Assembly (NCBI RefSeq): GCF_013782625.1
Contig: NZ_CP056199.1
Coordinates: 576,588 to 640,587, forward strand
DNA from: Enterobacter sp. RHBSTW-00994
GTDB taxonomy: Bacteria; Pseudomonadota; Gammaproteobacteria; Enterobacterales; Enterobacteriaceae
DNA: 64,000 bases
Direction of reading: 5' to 3'
The notes below the pieces were generated by a model. The model was not told where the DNA came from. It searched no databases and worked only from the letters and a program-made list of their open reading frames with translations. This document shows, in pieces, positions 24,809-34,049 of this stretch. Within the stretch, counting starts at the first letter, position 1. Every line of letters starts with the position of its first letter. Position numbers and translations under genes: made by a program.

Positions 24809-25444
24809 CTAATTGAAATTATGTTTGAGCACAGCAAACCATAAATGCTGATCGTCTACTATGTGGCCATTTGAGTCTATTTTTAACCGTTTACACGTGA
24901 CCGAATCCATAACATTTGCACCGATGACATCAATGTAATTTTTCCCTTTATCGATGACTAAATCAGTATGGCTCTCATAAGCAGTTGTTTTATCGTAATA
25001 AGCATTTGCTTTTTCTGAAGTTAAATTTTTCCCTCTGGCATAAGCAATGAGATCACCAATGTCTGGTGCTTTGCCTTGAGTGTTAATTCGATATCCCCAA
25101 TAGGCAGAAGATTTATCGTGTTGCTGTAACGCGGTGATAAATTTTCGAATGTAAACAGAATGGCTCTGATTAAAAGGGAATTCCTGTTTATTAAACCCAC
25201 CCTGTGCCATGAAGGCACTCATTCCCACCGCCGACCATGCATATTTATCATCCTGGATTGCCCATTTCGACGGTGAACCCCCACCAATTTTACAGTAATG
25301 ATCAATGACATATTGGGCGTAATCATCTTCGTCATCCTTATGACCGATCTTTTTCGAGTGGGTGGTGAGATCCCAGGTGGACTCTCCCCAGTATATCCAC
25401 TCTTTCTTTGCGGCATTAATAATAGAGTCAACTGTTGCGGGCAT
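24809..25444 (-). CDS. DUF2272 domain protein
   Basis: A 211-residue protein. The segment KYAWSAVGMSAFMAQGG followed by FNQSHSVYIRKFI matches the DUF2272 pattern, a family I believe to be related to papain-like cell-wall amidases; the equivalents of a catalytic nucleophile are not obvious here (Ser rather than Cys after the Trp). A later HTDLVIDKGKNYIDVIGANV strand would complete such a fold. It has no signal peptide. It follows a membrane-protein gene by 20 bases in the same direction with an AGGAGAG ribosome site, so the two form a small operon. It could be an effector or lysis-like enzyme; this is inference. Confidence 0.65.
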   Translation of the reverse strand: MPATVDSIINAAKKEWIYWGESTWDLTTHSKKIGHKDDEDDYAQYVIDHYCKIGGGSPSKWAIQDDKYAWSAVGMSAFMAQGGFNKQEFPFNQSHSVYIRKFITALQQHDKSSAYWGYRINTQGKAPDIGDLIAYARGKNLTSEKANAYYDKTTAYESHTDLVIDKGKNYIDVIGANVMDSVTCKRLKIDSNGHIVDDQHLWFAVLKHNFN

Positions 25445-25464
25445 TATATCTCTCCTGTTCAGTG

Positions 25465-26619
25465 TTACTGGATTGGTGTATTCAGAATTTTATCCACGAG
25501 TGCTTTAAGAGGGGTGTTGTCATCTTTTATTTTTTCGCTAATATCTTTTACTGCATTTTGTATTTTAATTCTTTCGATAGTATCGGTCTGAATAAGTCTG
25601 ACATAGAGGGCACTGGCTGCCTGATAAGCAGTGAATCCCTGCTCACCAGCAATAATGCTTGCCAGGAAATTTATATATTCTGGTTTGAAACACATTTGCA
25701 AAATATTGACAGCGGCAAGCTTTTCTCCCGGATCCTGGCTTTTTGTGAGTGCTGGTAGCATAAATAGCGCCGCTTTACCAAACTGGCGAAGGCGGCTTGC
25801 GACGGCAGACATTCGTTGTAGTCTTTCATCACCTTTTTCCATCTCCTCACGGGTTTGCTTGTACTCACTTGCCAGTTGATTCACTGCAACACTTACCGTT
25901 TCCGGAGGGTTGTCCTGCGCGAGTTTAGCGAGTTGTTCAGCATTGCTGATTTCTGCTTTGGATGGAATGACCGGTGAACCTGCTGGCGCAACGTTTGGCG
26001 TTGGATTACTCAGTACGGCGTTAAAGATCTCAGTTAATTTTCGGTCCGAGAAAATGAATATTTGTTGGAGAAAGAGTCGGGTGCAAAAGTAGCCATTTAA
26101 GAATCCCGCCGTTAAAAACGTAATGAGAATAGCTAATGATACAGATGTATTAATGCCAGAGGGATCTTTACCTGCCACTAATGCCATCTTTTCGCTGATT
26201 TGCCAGAGCGTTGATCCAATTGTTTTTACATTGACGAGCGTTAACCCGACAATAATTTTTGTAAGCCAGTCAGAAATTTCTTCAAGGTTTGTGTTGGGGC
26301 GGGTTTGGCTTGATTGCTGTGTGCCCATTTGTGTATCTTTGTTGCCATTAGTACTGAGTCCAGTTTTAGGAACGCCAAAAAGAAATCCGAGGGCTGCACC
26401 AATGGCCAAACATGCGCACATCCATAATAACAAGGCTCCCATATAACGATAGCGCGTGTAGTCTCCCAAAATACTGATGAAAATTAGCGAAATGAACCCA
26501 ATGAATATTATCGGTCGAATCATTCTAACTGCAATTCTTAGATTTCTCAGAGAGCTGTTTTCATCCCAATCACTAAGTACCAGTTTTCTTTTTAGAAATG
26601 CAATGAATTCATTAAGCAT
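25465..26619 (-). CDS. Multi-pass membrane protein with cytoplasmic helical tail
   Basis: A 384-residue protein with four likely membrane segments in its first 190 residues: two N-terminal (PIIFIGFISLIFISIL, ALLLWMCACLAIGAALGFLFG), then IIVGLTLVNVKTIGSTLW and LAILITFLTAGFLNGYFC. A conserved-looking NTNLEEISDWLTKIIVGLTLV segment sits between them; I recall this motif from membrane proteins in predicted bacterial conflict systems. The C-terminal 190 residues are soluble, helical repeats. GGAGAGACCAG precedes the ATG. It heads a two-gene operon with the DUF2272 protein and is more AT-rich than the flanking core genes. Function is unknown. Confidence 0.7.
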   Translation of the reverse strand: MLNEFIAFLKRKLVLSDWDENSSLRNLRIAVRMIRPIIFIGFISLIFISILGDYTRYRYMGALLLWMCACLAIGAALGFLFGVPKTGLSTNGNKDTQMGTQQSSQTRPNTNLEEISDWLTKIIVGLTLVNVKTIGSTLWQISEKMALVAGKDPSGINTSVSLAILITFLTAGFLNGYFCTRLFLQQIFIFSDRKLTEIFNAVLSNPTPNVAPAGSPVIPSKAEISNAEQLAKLAQDNPPETVSVAVNQLASEYKQTREEMEKGDERLQRMSAVASRLRQFGKAALFMLPALTKSQDPGEKLAAVNILQMCFKPEYINFLASIIAGEQGFTAYQAASALYVRLIQTDTIERIKIQNAVKDISEKIKDDNTPLKALVDKILNTPIQ

Positions 26620-27007
26620 CTGGTCTCTCCATTCTCATCTTTCAGCAGGGTGTAGCCTGAATTATTGATGTGGTGAATGTTAGTAATGATAAAGTCTTAT
26701 TTCATTCTTACGCATTTTATGCTGTGGCTATATGGCTAATCAAAAAAGTGAAAGAGATATGACTGGCGTCAGATATTATTATTAGTTGAGTGTGACGGAT
26801 ATGTTTCCATTCCATGGAAAAAACAATATTTCATTGATTTTTATTTTAAAGACTTTCTGTTTTTATTGTTTATATGAATATATCCAGCATTAAATATTGA
26901 TAGCGAGTTAAGCTATGGTGATAAGACAAAAACATTTCGCTCCTCACCGAAGCATCGCATCTTACCTTCCTTCATGCTCTCCTGAACCTCACAACGGAGA
27001 GACAACC
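26620..27007. other. AT-rich intergenic stretch
   Basis: This 388-base gap holds the promoters of the divergent membrane-protein operon and the ABM operon. I see no gene. A small dyad TTCCATTCCATGGAA occurs near 26806-26820, but there is no strong hairpin or repeat. Confidence 0.4.
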
Positions 27008-27331
27008 ATGATCGCAGTCCTTTTCGAAGCTAAAGCCGAACCTGAACACCAGGCGCGTTACCTGCAACTCGCTGCCGGGCTAAAACCGCTGCTGGCGGAT
27101 ATTGACGGTTTTATTGATATTGAGCGTTTTCAGAGCCTGACGACCGACGGCAAAATCCTCTCGCTCTCCTGGTGGCGAGATGAAGACGCCATCCGCAACT
27201 GGAAGCAGAATGTGTTCCATAAAGCGGCTCAGGCCGAAGGACGAGAATCGATTTTTGCGTTTTACCACATTCGGGTGGCGAAGGTGGTGCGGGAGTATTG
27301 CTCCGAAAACGGAGGCCATGCCCATGTATGA
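27008..27331 (+). CDS. Antibiotic biosynthesis monooxygenase (ABM) domain protein
   Basis: A 107-residue ferredoxin-like-fold protein: MIAVLFEAKAEPEHQARYLQ, FIDIERFQSLTTDGKILSLSWW and IRNWKQNVFHKAAQAEGR are the ABM/YgiN signature. Such proteins act as cofactor-free monooxygenases or small stress proteins. A CGGAGAGACAACC ribosome site precedes the ATG. The stop overlaps the start of the next gene by 8 bases, so this is the first gene of a tightly coupled three-gene operon (ABM, ACT, ArsR). Confidence 0.82.
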   Translation: MIAVLFEAKAEPEHQARYLQLAAGLKPLLADIDGFIDIERFQSLTTDGKILSLSWWRDEDAIRNWKQNVFHKAAQAEGRESIFAFYHIRVAKVVREYCSENGGHAHV

Positions 27332-27725
27332 CATTCATGTAATTTTCAGGGAGACGCCCGGTGAGCTGGCCCGGTTTGGTCAACTGCTCGGGCGTCATGG
27401 CGTAGGGCTGGAGGGCGGCGGTGTGTTTGGTGTTAACGCACACTTCCTGGTTGCAGAAGGCGACAAGGCCATGCGCGTATTGGGCGAAGCCGGTTTTAAC
27501 GTGCAATCTGTCAGTAAGCCACTGATCCGCAAGCTGAAGCAGGAGCGTCCCGGTGAGTTGGGGGAAATAGCCGCTGCGCTGGCCTCACAGGGGGTGTCTA
27601 TCCTTGCGCAATACAGCGATCACGCGAACCATCTCATTCTGCTGACAGATAATGATACTCTGGCGGCTGAGATCACCCGACAGTGGATCACCGATGCTGA
27701 AAACGCGCCAACTCACAGCGGATAA
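27324..27725 (+). CDS. ACT-domain protein
   Basis: A 133-residue protein with two ACT-like repeats: YDIHVIFRETPGELARFGQLLGRHGVG at the N-terminus and QERPGELGEIAAALASQGVS near residue 75, each matching the PGEL-x-x-(F/I) ligand-binding loop. ACT domains bind amino acids. GGAGG lies eight bases before the ATG at 27324. It overlaps both the ABM gene upstream and the ArsR regulator downstream, which suggests that it senses a small ligand for the same pathway or modulates the regulator. Confidence 0.75.
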   Translation: MYDIHVIFRETPGELARFGQLLGRHGVGLEGGGVFGVNAHFLVAEGDKAMRVLGEAGFNVQSVSKPLIRKLKQERPGELGEIAAALASQGVSILAQYSDHANHLILLTDNDTLAAEITRQWITDAENAPTHSG

Positions 27726-28389
27726 CACCGCGCTGGAACAGGCAGTCGCGGCGGTTGCCGCCGCAATGTCCGACCCGTCGCGCGTCAAAATGCTCTGCGC
27801 CTTAATGGACGGGCGGGCGTGGACGGCCACAGAACTAAGCGCCGCCGCGGATGTAGCGCCCTCGACCGCCAGCGGTCACCTTACCCGGCTGGTGGACGGT
27901 AAATTGATCACCTGCCTTTCCCAGGGACGCCATCGTTACTATCGCCTGGCGGGGCATGACGTGGCGGAACTCGTGGAGCAAATGATGGGGTTGTCGTGGA
28001 GCCGAATCACTCCACCAGAAACCACAGCACCAAAAACGATGCGCGAAGCCCGCACCTGTTACGATCATCTGGCAGGTTCGGTTGCTGTAGAAATCTACGA
28101 GTTTATGCAGGCGGATGGCTGGCTGGAACCGGATGGCTCCTCGTTAACTCCGCGTGGGCGCGAGGCGTTCCTGCGCGCGGGGATCTCTCTCAGCGACAAA
28201 CCCCGCCGTAAGGCCTGCTGCGCCTGTCTGGACTGGAGTGAACGGCGGTTTCATCTGGGGGGGGAAGCAGGGGCGGCGCTTTTCATTCATCTCGAAAGCA
28301 AAGGATGGATCCAGCGCGTGGCGGGTTTTCGGGAGGTGGTGGTGACGGCTTCCGGAAGAGTCGCTATCGTCAGGCACTTTACGGGCTGA
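27694..28389 (+). CDS. ArsR-family regulator with Cys-containing C-terminal domain
   Basis: A 231-residue regulator. The winged helix MSDPSRVKMLCALMDGRAW, ATELSAAADVAPSTASGHL, LSQGRHRYYRLA is ArsR-type. The extra C-terminal domain of about 110 residues has a cysteine cluster RRKACCACLDWSERRFHLGG that could bind metal or sense thiol oxidation. It starts within the end of the ACT gene (32-base overlap), so it is cotranslated and likely autoregulates the ABM-ACT-ArsR operon. The inducer is unknown. Confidence 0.83.
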   Translation: MLKTRQLTADNTALEQAVAAVAAAMSDPSRVKMLCALMDGRAWTATELSAAADVAPSTASGHLTRLVDGKLITCLSQGRHRYYRLAGHDVAELVEQMMGLSWSRITPPETTAPKTMREARTCYDHLAGSVAVEIYEFMQADGWLEPDGSSLTPRGREAFLRAGISLSDKPRRKACCACLDWSERRFHLGGEAGAALFIHLESKGWIQRVAGFREVVVTASGRVAIVRHFTG

Positions 28390-28503
28390 AACATGCCCGG
28401 TGACACCGTTGTCCCTTTCACAATTCCTGCTCTTTCCTTTCTCGTTTCTTGATACTTACCCTGATAACTATTATCTTGGCCGCGTGATACGAGAGGATTT
28501 CCC

Positions 28504-28974
28504 ATGAGTGAAAACGATCTGTTTAGCCGCCGGCCAATGGGCATGCGGATGGCGATGATCGTGCGTCAGTGGCGTGCGGTGATTGACGATGCCATTCTCG
28601 ATACCGGGTTAACCCAGTCGAGCTGGACGGTGATGATGCAGCTTCAGCAACTGGGCGATAATGTTTCGGTAAGCGAACTGGCGGAAGTGCAGGGCATTGA
28701 ACTGCCGCCGCTGATGCGTACGCTCACCCAACTGGAAAAGCAGGGATATTTACTGCGTACCACATCGCCTTATGACAAGCGCATCCGGCTGCTGGCGTTG
28801 ACACCCAAAGGGAACGCCATACTCAAGACGCTCACCCAGGTGATAGAAACCTTTCAGGCGCGCGTGTCACAGAATATCGCGCCTGAGCATCTTGAGATTT
28901 TCAGTGCCACATTGAATCAATTCGCCTGCAATTTGCGGACAATCCGCGAAGAAGACAACAAGACCGAAAAATAA
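28504..28974 (+). CDS. MarR/SlyA-family regulator of an efflux operon
   Basis: A 156-residue MarR-type winged helix: VSVSELAEVQGIELPPLMRTLTQLEKQGYLLR is the HTH, followed by the wing SPYDKRIRLLALTPKGNA. GAGAGGATTTCCC precedes the ATG. Its stop (TAATG) overlaps the HlyD start, so it is the first gene of a three-gene operon with an HlyD adaptor and a DUF2955 transporter, resembling the slyA-linked ydhIJK arrangement of E. coli. It likely represses this operon until it binds an aromatic ligand (inferred). Confidence 0.87.
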   Translation: MSENDLFSRRPMGMRMAMIVRQWRAVIDDAILDTGLTQSSWTVMMQLQQLGDNVSVSELAEVQGIELPPLMRTLTQLEKQGYLLRTTSPYDKRIRLLALTPKGNAILKTLTQVIETFQARVSQNIAPEHLEIFSATLNQFACNLRTIREEDNKTEK

Positions 28975-30038
28975 TGACTCCTGAACAAAAGTTTGCCCGC
29001 TGGGTAAGGGTGAGTATTGCCTCTTTCCTGCTGATGTTTGTCTATTTTATCGTCGCGGATATCTGGATCCCGCTGACCCCGGATTCCACCGTGATGCGCG
29101 TCGTGACACCGGTCTCTGCACGCGTGGCGGGCTATGTCGCTGCGGTACACGTACAGAACAACAGTCAGGTGAAGAAAGGCGATCTGCTGTTTGAACTTGA
29201 TGACACGCCGTTTCGCAACAAAGTTGAAGCCGCGCAAATCGCCCTTGAGCAGGCTCGTCTTTCTAACGACCAGCTTGACGCTCAAATTACCGCTGCGCAG
29301 GCCAGCCTGAAAACGGCGCAATTAACCGCCCGTAACGACAAGGTGACTTTTGACCGTTACCAGAAGCTCAGTACTCTGCAAAATGTCTCACAGGCGGATC
29401 TGGATAAAGTCCGCACCACCTGGCAGAGCAGCGAGCAGTCTGTGAGTTCGCTGAAGGCGAACATTCACAACCTGCGTATTCAGCGCGGAGAGCGCGAGGA
29501 GCACCGCAACGTAACGCTGCAAAAATACCGTAATGCTCTGGATGATGCCCAACTGAACCTCAGCTGGACGAAAGTCTACGCGGAAGCTGACGGGACGGTC
29601 AGTAACCTGCAGTTAAGCCCCGGTTTTTACGCCTCGTCGGGCTCTGCCGCGCTGGCACTGGTGAATAATCAGACCGATATCGTGGCCGATTTCCGTGAGA
29701 AAAGCCTGCGTCATACTCATCAGGGAACTGATGCCGCCGTGGTATTTGACGCCTTCCCAGGGCAGGTTTTCCGCGCGCATGTTACCAGCAGCGATGCAGG
29801 TATCCTGGCCGGTCAGGAAGCGGTGAATGGCGAACTCTCTGAACCTGAGACGTCTAACCGTTGGGTGCGCGACGCTCAGCGTATGCGGATCCATGTGGCA
29901 CTGGATGAGGCACTGCCGAAGCATTTGCCTGGCGGAGCACGTGCGACGGTGCAGCTCTACAACAGTGAAGGGCCGTTTGCGCGTTTCTTTTCCAGGCTGC
30001 AAATCCATCTCGTCAGCCTGCTGCACTATGTCTATTGA
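28974..30038 (+). CDS. HlyD-family periplasmic adaptor (EmrA-like)
   Basis: A 354-residue membrane-fusion protein. A single N-terminal membrane anchor (VSIASFLLMFVYFIVADIW) is followed by the lipoyl half VVTPVSARVAGYVAAVHVQNNSQVKKGDLLFELDD, a coiled-coil hairpin of about 110 residues, then the second lipoyl half (VYAEADGTVSNLQL) and a beta-barrel. It would link the DUF2955 inner-membrane protein to an outer-membrane channel. No TolC-like gene is adjacent, so TolC itself is the probable partner. Confidence 0.9.
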   Translation: MTPEQKFARWVRVSIASFLLMFVYFIVADIWIPLTPDSTVMRVVTPVSARVAGYVAAVHVQNNSQVKKGDLLFELDDTPFRNKVEAAQIALEQARLSNDQLDAQITAAQASLKTAQLTARNDKVTFDRYQKLSTLQNVSQADLDKVRTTWQSSEQSVSSLKANIHNLRIQRGEREEHRNVTLQKYRNALDDAQLNLSWTKVYAEADGTVSNLQLSPGFYASSGSAALALVNNQTDIVADFREKSLRHTHQGTDAAVVFDAFPGQVFRAHVTSSDAGILAGQEAVNGELSEPETSNRWVRDAQRMRIHVALDEALPKHLPGGARATVQLYNSEGPFARFFSRLQIHLVSLLHYVY

Positions 30039-30040
30039 TC

Positions 30041-31117
30041 ATGTCTATTAATACTCTGGCGCGGGTGTTTACCCCGCACGGCAACATCGTTTATACGGCA
30101 AATGACTTTCGCCAGACGCTGCGCATTGTCTTTGCCGGGATGATTGCGCTTAGCGTATCGAGCTTTTACAACACCAGCTACGGCGTCTTTTATGTGGTGT
30201 ACCCCATCATGCTGTTGTCGCTGGTTCCGGTATTCAACCGCCATGTGGCAAAGCAGTTCGTGTTCAGTGCATCACTAAATTGCGTCGAAATGGTGATTAT
30301 TATCGGCTATTTGTCGCAATGGCCGTTGATCATGACGCTGGTGGTGTTTGCCCTGTACGTGATGCGTTTTCGCTTTATGAGCCAGGGACCGTTGTTTCTG
30401 TTTGGTTCGATGGGCGTGGTGTGTCAGAGCGTGATGCTCAACTTTATGAGCTACCCCACCACGAACTGGCATACGCTGCTGTTTTCCAATATCGAAGCCA
30501 GCGTTATGGCCGTCTGTTTAAGTGCGTTGATGAACTACCTGCTGCCGGACGTTGAGCCGCGTAACCCCCCACCACTGATTGAGAAAGACGCGGCCCGGGT
30601 GCGCCATGAGTCGCTGCTCTCTGGTACAGTCGCAACGCTCATCTTCGTGGTTTTTCAGCTCAGTGATTTAAGTGATTCGCTGTCAGCGCTGATGGCCGGA
30701 ATTTTGATTTTGTTTCCGATGCATTACCGCGGTTCGGTGATGAGCTCAATCTGGCGTGTGGTCGGTGTGGTGCTGGGTTGCCTGTACATTCTGGTGGTGC
30801 AACTGGTGTTGTACGATCACAGCAGTCATATGCTGCTGATGATGCCGCTGATTGGGCTGGGGCTGGCGTTTGGCGCGCGTCTGCATGTCATGGAGAAAGT
30901 CGGCGCGGGCGTTGGGTTTGCGAGTATTACCACCATCGGCATTATGTTCGGGCAAAACATGCACCCGGATAGCGACCTGGTGTTCAGCGATCTGTACCGG
31001 ATCACCTCCGTGACGTTTGCGCTGGTGGCGACGCTGACCCTGGTCTTTTTAGTGCATTTGATCCTCAACGGCTTTGAGGCGACGCGTTACGTCATTGCGC
31101 CGCCAACAGAGGATTAA
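30041..31117 (+). CDS. DUF2955 (FUSC-like) inner-membrane transporter
   Basis: A 358-residue membrane protein with about ten hydrophobic segments in two similar halves (for example [25 protein letters not shown] split over residues 27-51 and [19 protein letters not shown] near residue 290). This is the DUF2955/aromatic acid exporter group that pairs with HlyD adaptors. It starts two bases after the HlyD stop. The likely role is proton-driven efflux of organic or aromatic compounds under control of the MarR gene. The stop overlaps that of the convergent yjiN by four bases. Confidence 0.85.
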   Translation: MSINTLARVFTPHGNIVYTANDFRQTLRIVFAGMIALSVSSFYNTSYGVFYVVYPIMLLSLVPVFNRHVAKQFVFSASLNCVEMVIIIGYLSQWPLIMTLVVFALYVMRFRFMSQGPLFLFGSMGVVCQSVMLNFMSYPTTNWHTLLFSNIEASVMAVCLSALMNYLLPDVEPRNPPPLIEKDAARVRHESLLSGTVATLIFVVFQLSDLSDSLSALMAGILILFPMHYRGSVMSSIWRVVGVVLGCLYILVVQLVLYDHSSHMLLMMPLIGLGLAFGARLHVMEKVGAGVGFASITTIGIMFGQNMHPDSDLVFSDLYRITSVTFALVATLTLVFLVHLILNGFEATRYVIAPPTED

Positions 31118-32385
31118 ATGTGCAGTACGGCGGGCAGCTGTGAGAGTAAAAACAGGATCAAACCGATCGTCCCGCCGACCAGCGTACCGTTAACGCGGAT
31201 GAACTGCAGGTCTTTACCGATGTTCAGCTCAATCTGGCGCGACATATCGTTCGCATCCCAGCCTTTCACCGTGTCACTGATGTGGCGGGTAAGAAATGCG
31301 GCAAAGTCCGGTGCGACGCGGTGTGCAGCTTGCTCCAGATGCTCGTTCAGCGACGTCCGCAGGCTGGCATCGTTCGTCAGCGTTTCACCAAACCACAATC
31401 CGGCCCGGGCGATGCGCTGCTTCACGCGTGAATCGTCGTTCTGCATATCCGCTTTCAGCCACTGGCGCAGGTCGGTCCACATCTCCCCCAGATAGCGGTT
31501 AAACGCTTCGTCATTCTTCAGATAGTGTTTGATGTTCTCAGCTTTCGCCGCCATGTCAGGGTCGTTCTTCAGGCTGTCGATAAGCTTCAGCGTGGCGTTG
31601 TCGAACGCCTTGCGGATCTGGTGAGTACGGTCGTGGCTGATGTCATCCAGCAGAGTATTCACCGCCTTCGCGACCATCTCCGCACTCTGATCGCCCAGCC
31701 ATTCCGTCGGCAGCACCATCGCCTTGCGCGGGTGTTCCGTCTCAAGCCAGTGAACAATCTGTGTGGCGATGAAATCTCGCGTACTTTCTCGCTGAATAAG
31801 CGTAATCAAACGGTTGATGATGGCGTCCAGCAGTACCTGATGACGGTTATTTTTGGTCATGCTTTCCAGCATCACCGCGCTGGTTTCGGTGAAGTCGACC
31901 TTATCGATAGCCTGATGCACCGCGCGTTTTAGCAAACGCTGAATACGCCCGTCATCGGTCAGCTCCAGAAAACCGCTCATCACCTGAATCAGGTGCTGCC
32001 CAACGCGCTGAGCGTTTTCAGGCTGGCTGAACCAGTGGCCCATCATCTTTGCCGGTTCATAACGACGAATGAGTGCCACCAGTGACTGAGTATCGAGAAA
32101 CTTCTCCTGCACGAACTGGCCGAGATTGTCACCGATCCGATCTTTATTACGCGGGATAATCGCCGTATGGCGTGAAATGAACGGGATCGGAACCCGGCGA
32201 AACAAGGCCACCACGGCAAACCAGTCCGCCAGGGCGCCGACCATCGCCGCCTCGGCAATGGCCTTGACGCCGCGCACCCAGAAGGTCTGCGGCAGAAAGA
32301 GAGTGGTGATAAACGCTGCGGCGGCAATCAGCAGCAGCGACAGTGCCAGCAACTTGGCGCGTTTGAGTTCAGCTATTTTGTCCAT
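31114..32385 (-). CDS. yjiN: DUF445 inner-membrane protein YjiN
   Basis: A 423-residue protein matching E. coli YjiN over its whole length, starting [19 protein letters not shown] at 32385. It has an N-terminal membrane segment, the signature [23 protein letters not shown], a long charged helical middle and a C-terminal membrane segment ([19 protein letters not shown]). DUF445 proteins are inner-membrane proteins of unknown function, sometimes linked to DNA damage or envelope stress. In E. coli yjiN lies near yjiR-yjiS, so this is a core-gene anchor here too. Confidence 0.92.
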   Translation of the reverse strand: MDKIAELKRAKLLALSLLLIAAAAFITTLFLPQTFWVRGVKAIAEAAMVGALADWFAVVALFRRVPIPFISRHTAIIPRNKDRIGDNLGQFVQEKFLDTQSLVALIRRYEPAKMMGHWFSQPENAQRVGQHLIQVMSGFLELTDDGRIQRLLKRAVHQAIDKVDFTETSAVMLESMTKNNRHQVLLDAIINRLITLIQRESTRDFIATQIVHWLETEHPRKAMVLPTEWLGDQSAEMVAKAVNTLLDDISHDRTHQIRKAFDNATLKLIDSLKNDPDMAAKAENIKHYLKNDEAFNRYLGEMWTDLRQWLKADMQNDDSRVKQRIARAGLWFGETLTNDASLRTSLNEHLEQAAHRVAPDFAAFLTRHISDTVKGWDANDMSRQIELNIGKDLQFIRVNGTLVGGTIGLILFLLSQLPAVLHI

Positions 32386-32498
32386 GAGGTTAAGGATAGA
32401 GGCCGCGCTGGATAAAATGCAAAAGGTTGTAGAGGAATACAGAGTGTTCACGAAATGAATATGTTTACGGGATATCTCAAATACGCCAATCAGAGCCG

Positions 32499-33146
32499 TC
32501 AACTGATGGTGTATAAAACCCGCCACAAAACCCAGCCGCCGAATACCATCAGCACACTGCCTGCTGTGCGTTCAATCCGCCACACGGCGTGGCTCAGTTT
32601 GTGTTGCACTGCGGGCAAGCCAATAAGTGACACCACGGCGAGATCCCACACCAGCACCGCCATCACCATCCAGATGCCGCTGACGGATTTCTGAAGGAGT
32701 GTCACATCTGGCCCTAATAACGACGTCATCAGCGCCAGATAGAACAACGCATTTTTGGGGTTCAGCAGAGCGGAGCCCAGTCCGAGCAGTATCTGTTTGG
32801 ACACCGAAGGGCAGCACCGATGGGTTTCATTGAGCGCCAGAGCTTGTGGGGGGCTGCGTACCAGATGCGCGCCAATCCAGAGCAGATACAGTGCCCCTAA
32901 TAGTTCGATCAGGGTAAATACCCCGGTGAACTGGCGCAGCACCTGCCAGCCGATAACCACCAGCAAAATATACAATCCGTTGCCCACCGCAATGCCAAAA
33001 CAGAGCCCCATACTGCCACGCAGTCGGTAACGTACGGCATATCCTGTCAGCAGGAAAAAGTCGGGCCCCGGACTTAACAGGGCAACAAAATGCGCCAGCG
33101 CGAGAGCAAGAAACGTGGAAGGGAAAAGCGTCGATAACAGTTCCAT
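32499..33146 (-). CDS. LysE/RhtB-family amino acid exporter
   Basis: A 215-residue inner-membrane exporter starting at the ATG at 33146, which has GAGGT at good spacing; an upstream GTG is less likely. Six hydrophobic segments and the signature [22 protein letters not shown] (split near residues 23-44) mark the LysE/RhtB family. These proteins export amino acids or homoserine lactones by proton antiport. An AraC-type regulator lies directly upstream on the same strand, 38 bases away, and probably controls it. Confidence 0.88.
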   Translation of the reverse strand: MELLSTLFPSTFLALALAHFVALLSPGPDFFLLTGYAVRYRLRGSMGLCFGIAVGNGLYILLVVIGWQVLRQFTGVFTLIELLGALYLLWIGAHLVRSPPQALALNETHRCCPSVSKQILLGLGSALLNPKNALFYLALMTSLLGPDVTLLQKSVSGIWMVMAVLVWDLAVVSLIGLPAVQHKLSHAVWRIERTAGSVLMVFGGWVLWRVLYTIS

Positions 33147-33184
33147 AGTCACCTCAGAAGAATATCTGCGGTCACACTACGGTA

Positions 33185-33937
33185 TTACGAGGGGTATTTA
33201 TTGTCAGATATTGATCGACCCGTAGCGTACTGACGAGGCGTTGCCGCCGTATAGCGTACAAAGGTTTTATGGAAATGACTCTGATCGGCAAAACCGCTCT
33301 GATAGCCGACATCGGCAATATCATCTCCGGCTCGCAGACGTGCTTTGGCGTACTCCACACGCGACATATTAAGAAAACTTCCGGGTGTCAGGCCAGTGTC
33401 TTGCCTGAAGGTGCGTATCAGGGTCTCTTTGCGTAACGAAAATCGCCGGGCAAACTCATCCAGCGTCGGCGGGGTGAGGAGGTTGGAAAGTATCGTCTGT
33501 TGCAGTTGCTGGCTGGTTGGACGCAATATGTCCTCCTCTTGCTCTCGATGGGGAAAAGCGGCCAGCAGCGCGTTGAGCGATGAGGGAGTCATTGTGTCCA
33601 CGACGTTGAGATAGAGTCTGAAAATCGCCTCACTGCGAATGACCTGCCGGGCGAGCGGGAGAGTGGTTTCGATATAAAGCATGTGATAGCTGCGGGGGTG
33701 TCCGTTATGCGGGTTGCAGCTGTGCGGGACATGGGCGGGTATCACGATGATATCACCAGGCGAAAGAAGGTACTCCTGGCCGTTACAGACGCAGTGTGTT
33801 TTTCCTTCCACAATGGCGCCGATCGACAACTGGGCATGGCTATGGCATTTGTAGGCCTGACGGCTTTGCCTGGTACTACGCAGCTCTAAACCGGATTGTC
33901 GGGTGAAGGTCTGATTAATATCACGCGGTGTTGTCAT
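33185..33937 (-). CDS. AraC-family regulator with cupin sensor domain
   Basis: A 250-residue protein from the ATG at 33937 (GGACGGG upstream). The N-terminal cupin reads CHSHAQLSIGAIVEGKTHCV and LSPGDIIVIPAHVPHSCNPH. The C-terminal HTH pair is TLDEFARRFSLRKETLIRTFRQDTG then DIADVGYQSGFADQSHFHKTFVRY. AraC-cupin regulators next to LysE exporters usually sense the exported amino acid and switch on the exporter. The 113-base gap to the YfaZ-like gene contains the terminator of that gene. Confidence 0.87.
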   Translation of the reverse strand: MTTPRDINQTFTRQSGLELRSTRQSRQAYKCHSHAQLSIGAIVEGKTHCVCNGQEYLLSPGDIIVIPAHVPHSCNPHNGHPRSYHMLYIETTLPLARQVIRSEAIFRLYLNVVDTMTPSSLNALLAAFPHREQEEDILRPTSQQLQQTILSNLLTPPTLDEFARRFSLRKETLIRTFRQDTGLTPGSFLNMSRVEYAKARLRAGDDIADVGYQSGFADQSHFHKTFVRYTAATPRQYATGRSISDNKYPS

Positions 33938-34001
33938 CGGCCCGTCCAGACGTTTTTTGATTTTTATATCACAATCGTGTTGTTGCGCATTCTGAAAGCA
34001 A

Positions 34002-34029
34002 TAAAAAAACCTGCCAGAGGGCAGGTTTT
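34002..34029 (-). terminator. Terminator of the YfaZ-like gene
   Basis: Minus-strand stem AACCTGCC / GGCAGGTT (34008-34015 and 34020-34027) followed on the minus strand by a run of T. It lies 20 bases after the stop codon. Confidence 0.88.
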
Positions 34030-34049
34030 GTGGATTACGTGGGGCAGGA

